Of a stretch of DNA of 7,873 nt, positions 7,568 to 7,873 are shown piece after piece. The stretch is from positions 1 through 7,873 of the forward strand of contig JBEVMS010000194.1 in assembly GCA_040508515.1 (NCBI GenBank), in the 5' to 3' direction. The notes beneath the pieces are model-generated. The model saw only the letters and a program-made list of their open reading frames with translations, ran no database searches and was not told the origin of the DNA. Source of the DNA: JBEVMS01 sp040508515 (GTDB taxonomy: Bacteria; Pseudomonadota; Gammaproteobacteria; Xanthomonadales; Rhodanobacteraceae). The stretch's first letter is position 1; the number at the start of each line of letters is the position of its first letter. Both the position numbers and the translations under genes were made by a program.

Positions 7568-7873
7568 TCAACCGTCAAGCGGCAACCAAATACGGGCCAA
7601 AGCGCCCGGCGCGTCGTCACGAGCGCTGAGGCTCAGTCCCCCTTCGTGGGCCTCGGCGATTTGCCGGGCAAGCGCCAACCCGATGCCAGAACCACCGGGC
7701 TTGGTCGTGAAGAAAGGCACGAAAAGATTGTCGCTGGCGGGTGGCCCCGGCCCCTCATCGCGAATCTCGACGAGGGCCAGGCCATCGCGGCAAGACCAAC
7801 CGATACGCACACCACCGCCCTGCGGCAACGAGGCCTCGATCGCATTACGCAGCAGATTGATCAGCGCCTGTTC
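7568..7873 (-). CDS. Sensor histidine kinase, C-terminal ATPase fragment (runs off right edge)
   Basis: Only the last 101 residues are present, all from the HATPase_c domain that binds ATP and phosphorylates the kinase histidine. Motifs in order within the fragment: N box EQALINLLRNAIEAS (1-15) with Asn10 as the expected Mg ligand, G1 box RDEGPG (38-43), F box LFVPFFTTK (50-58), and G2 box GGSGIGLALARQI (60-72). The protein ends shortly after the IWLP strand typical of the domain, so nothing follows the kinase core. The FTTK-x-G-x-GIGL pattern is typical of NtrB/AtoS-like PAS-containing kinases, but the sensor part and the partner regulator are outside the window. It ends 157 bases before the carboxypeptidase start on the same strand; the AT-rich promoter-like stretch between suggests separate transcription. 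Confidence 0.92.
   Translation of the reverse strand, partial: EQALINLLRNAIEASLPQGGGVRIGWSCRDGLALVEIRDEGPGPPASDNLFVPFFTTKPGGSGIGLALARQIAEAHEGGLSLSARDDAPGALARIWLPLDG

Overview
The window looks like a chromosomal segment of a GC-rich gammaproteobacterium. XylA and XylR align closely with the E. coli proteins from memory, Uup is a standard gammaproteobacterial ABC-F protein, and the GC-rich codon use would suit a Xanthomonadaceae/Rhodanobacteraceae-type organism. That placement is inference; nothing here fixes the genus.

The left half (1 to about 4077) is a D-xylose catabolic locus with two divergent arms. On the minus strand are xylA (xylose isomerase) and then xylB (xylulokinase), which runs off the left edge. 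On the plus strand are xylR (AraC-type xylose regulator with a LacI-like sugar domain) and an aldose 1-epimerase whose start overlaps the xylR stop by ATGA. The logic is complete for cytoplasmic xylose: the epimerase equilibrates anomers, XylA makes xylulose, XylB phosphorylates it for the pentose phosphate pathway, and XylR probably acts from the 218-base divergent intergenic region. No xylose transporter lies in the window.

From 4078 to 4224 is a short spacer with three successive hairpins and a near-palindrome, leading into uup (4225-6114), a two-NBD ribosome-associated ATPase. Uup converges on a periplasmic D-alanyl-D-alanine carboxypeptidase (minus, 6181-7410) across a GC-rich hairpin. 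An AT-rich stretch upstream of the carboxypeptidase probably carries its promoter. The right edge holds the last 101 codons of a sensor histidine kinase (minus).

I see no mobile element, CRISPR, tRNA, rRNA or clearly novel system. The most notable points are the odd extreme-GC left edge where xylB similarity breaks off, pairing of the mutarotase with the regulator instead of the enzymes, an 11-base element shared upstream of xylR and uup, the triple hairpin, and the cationic tail of the carboxypeptidase.
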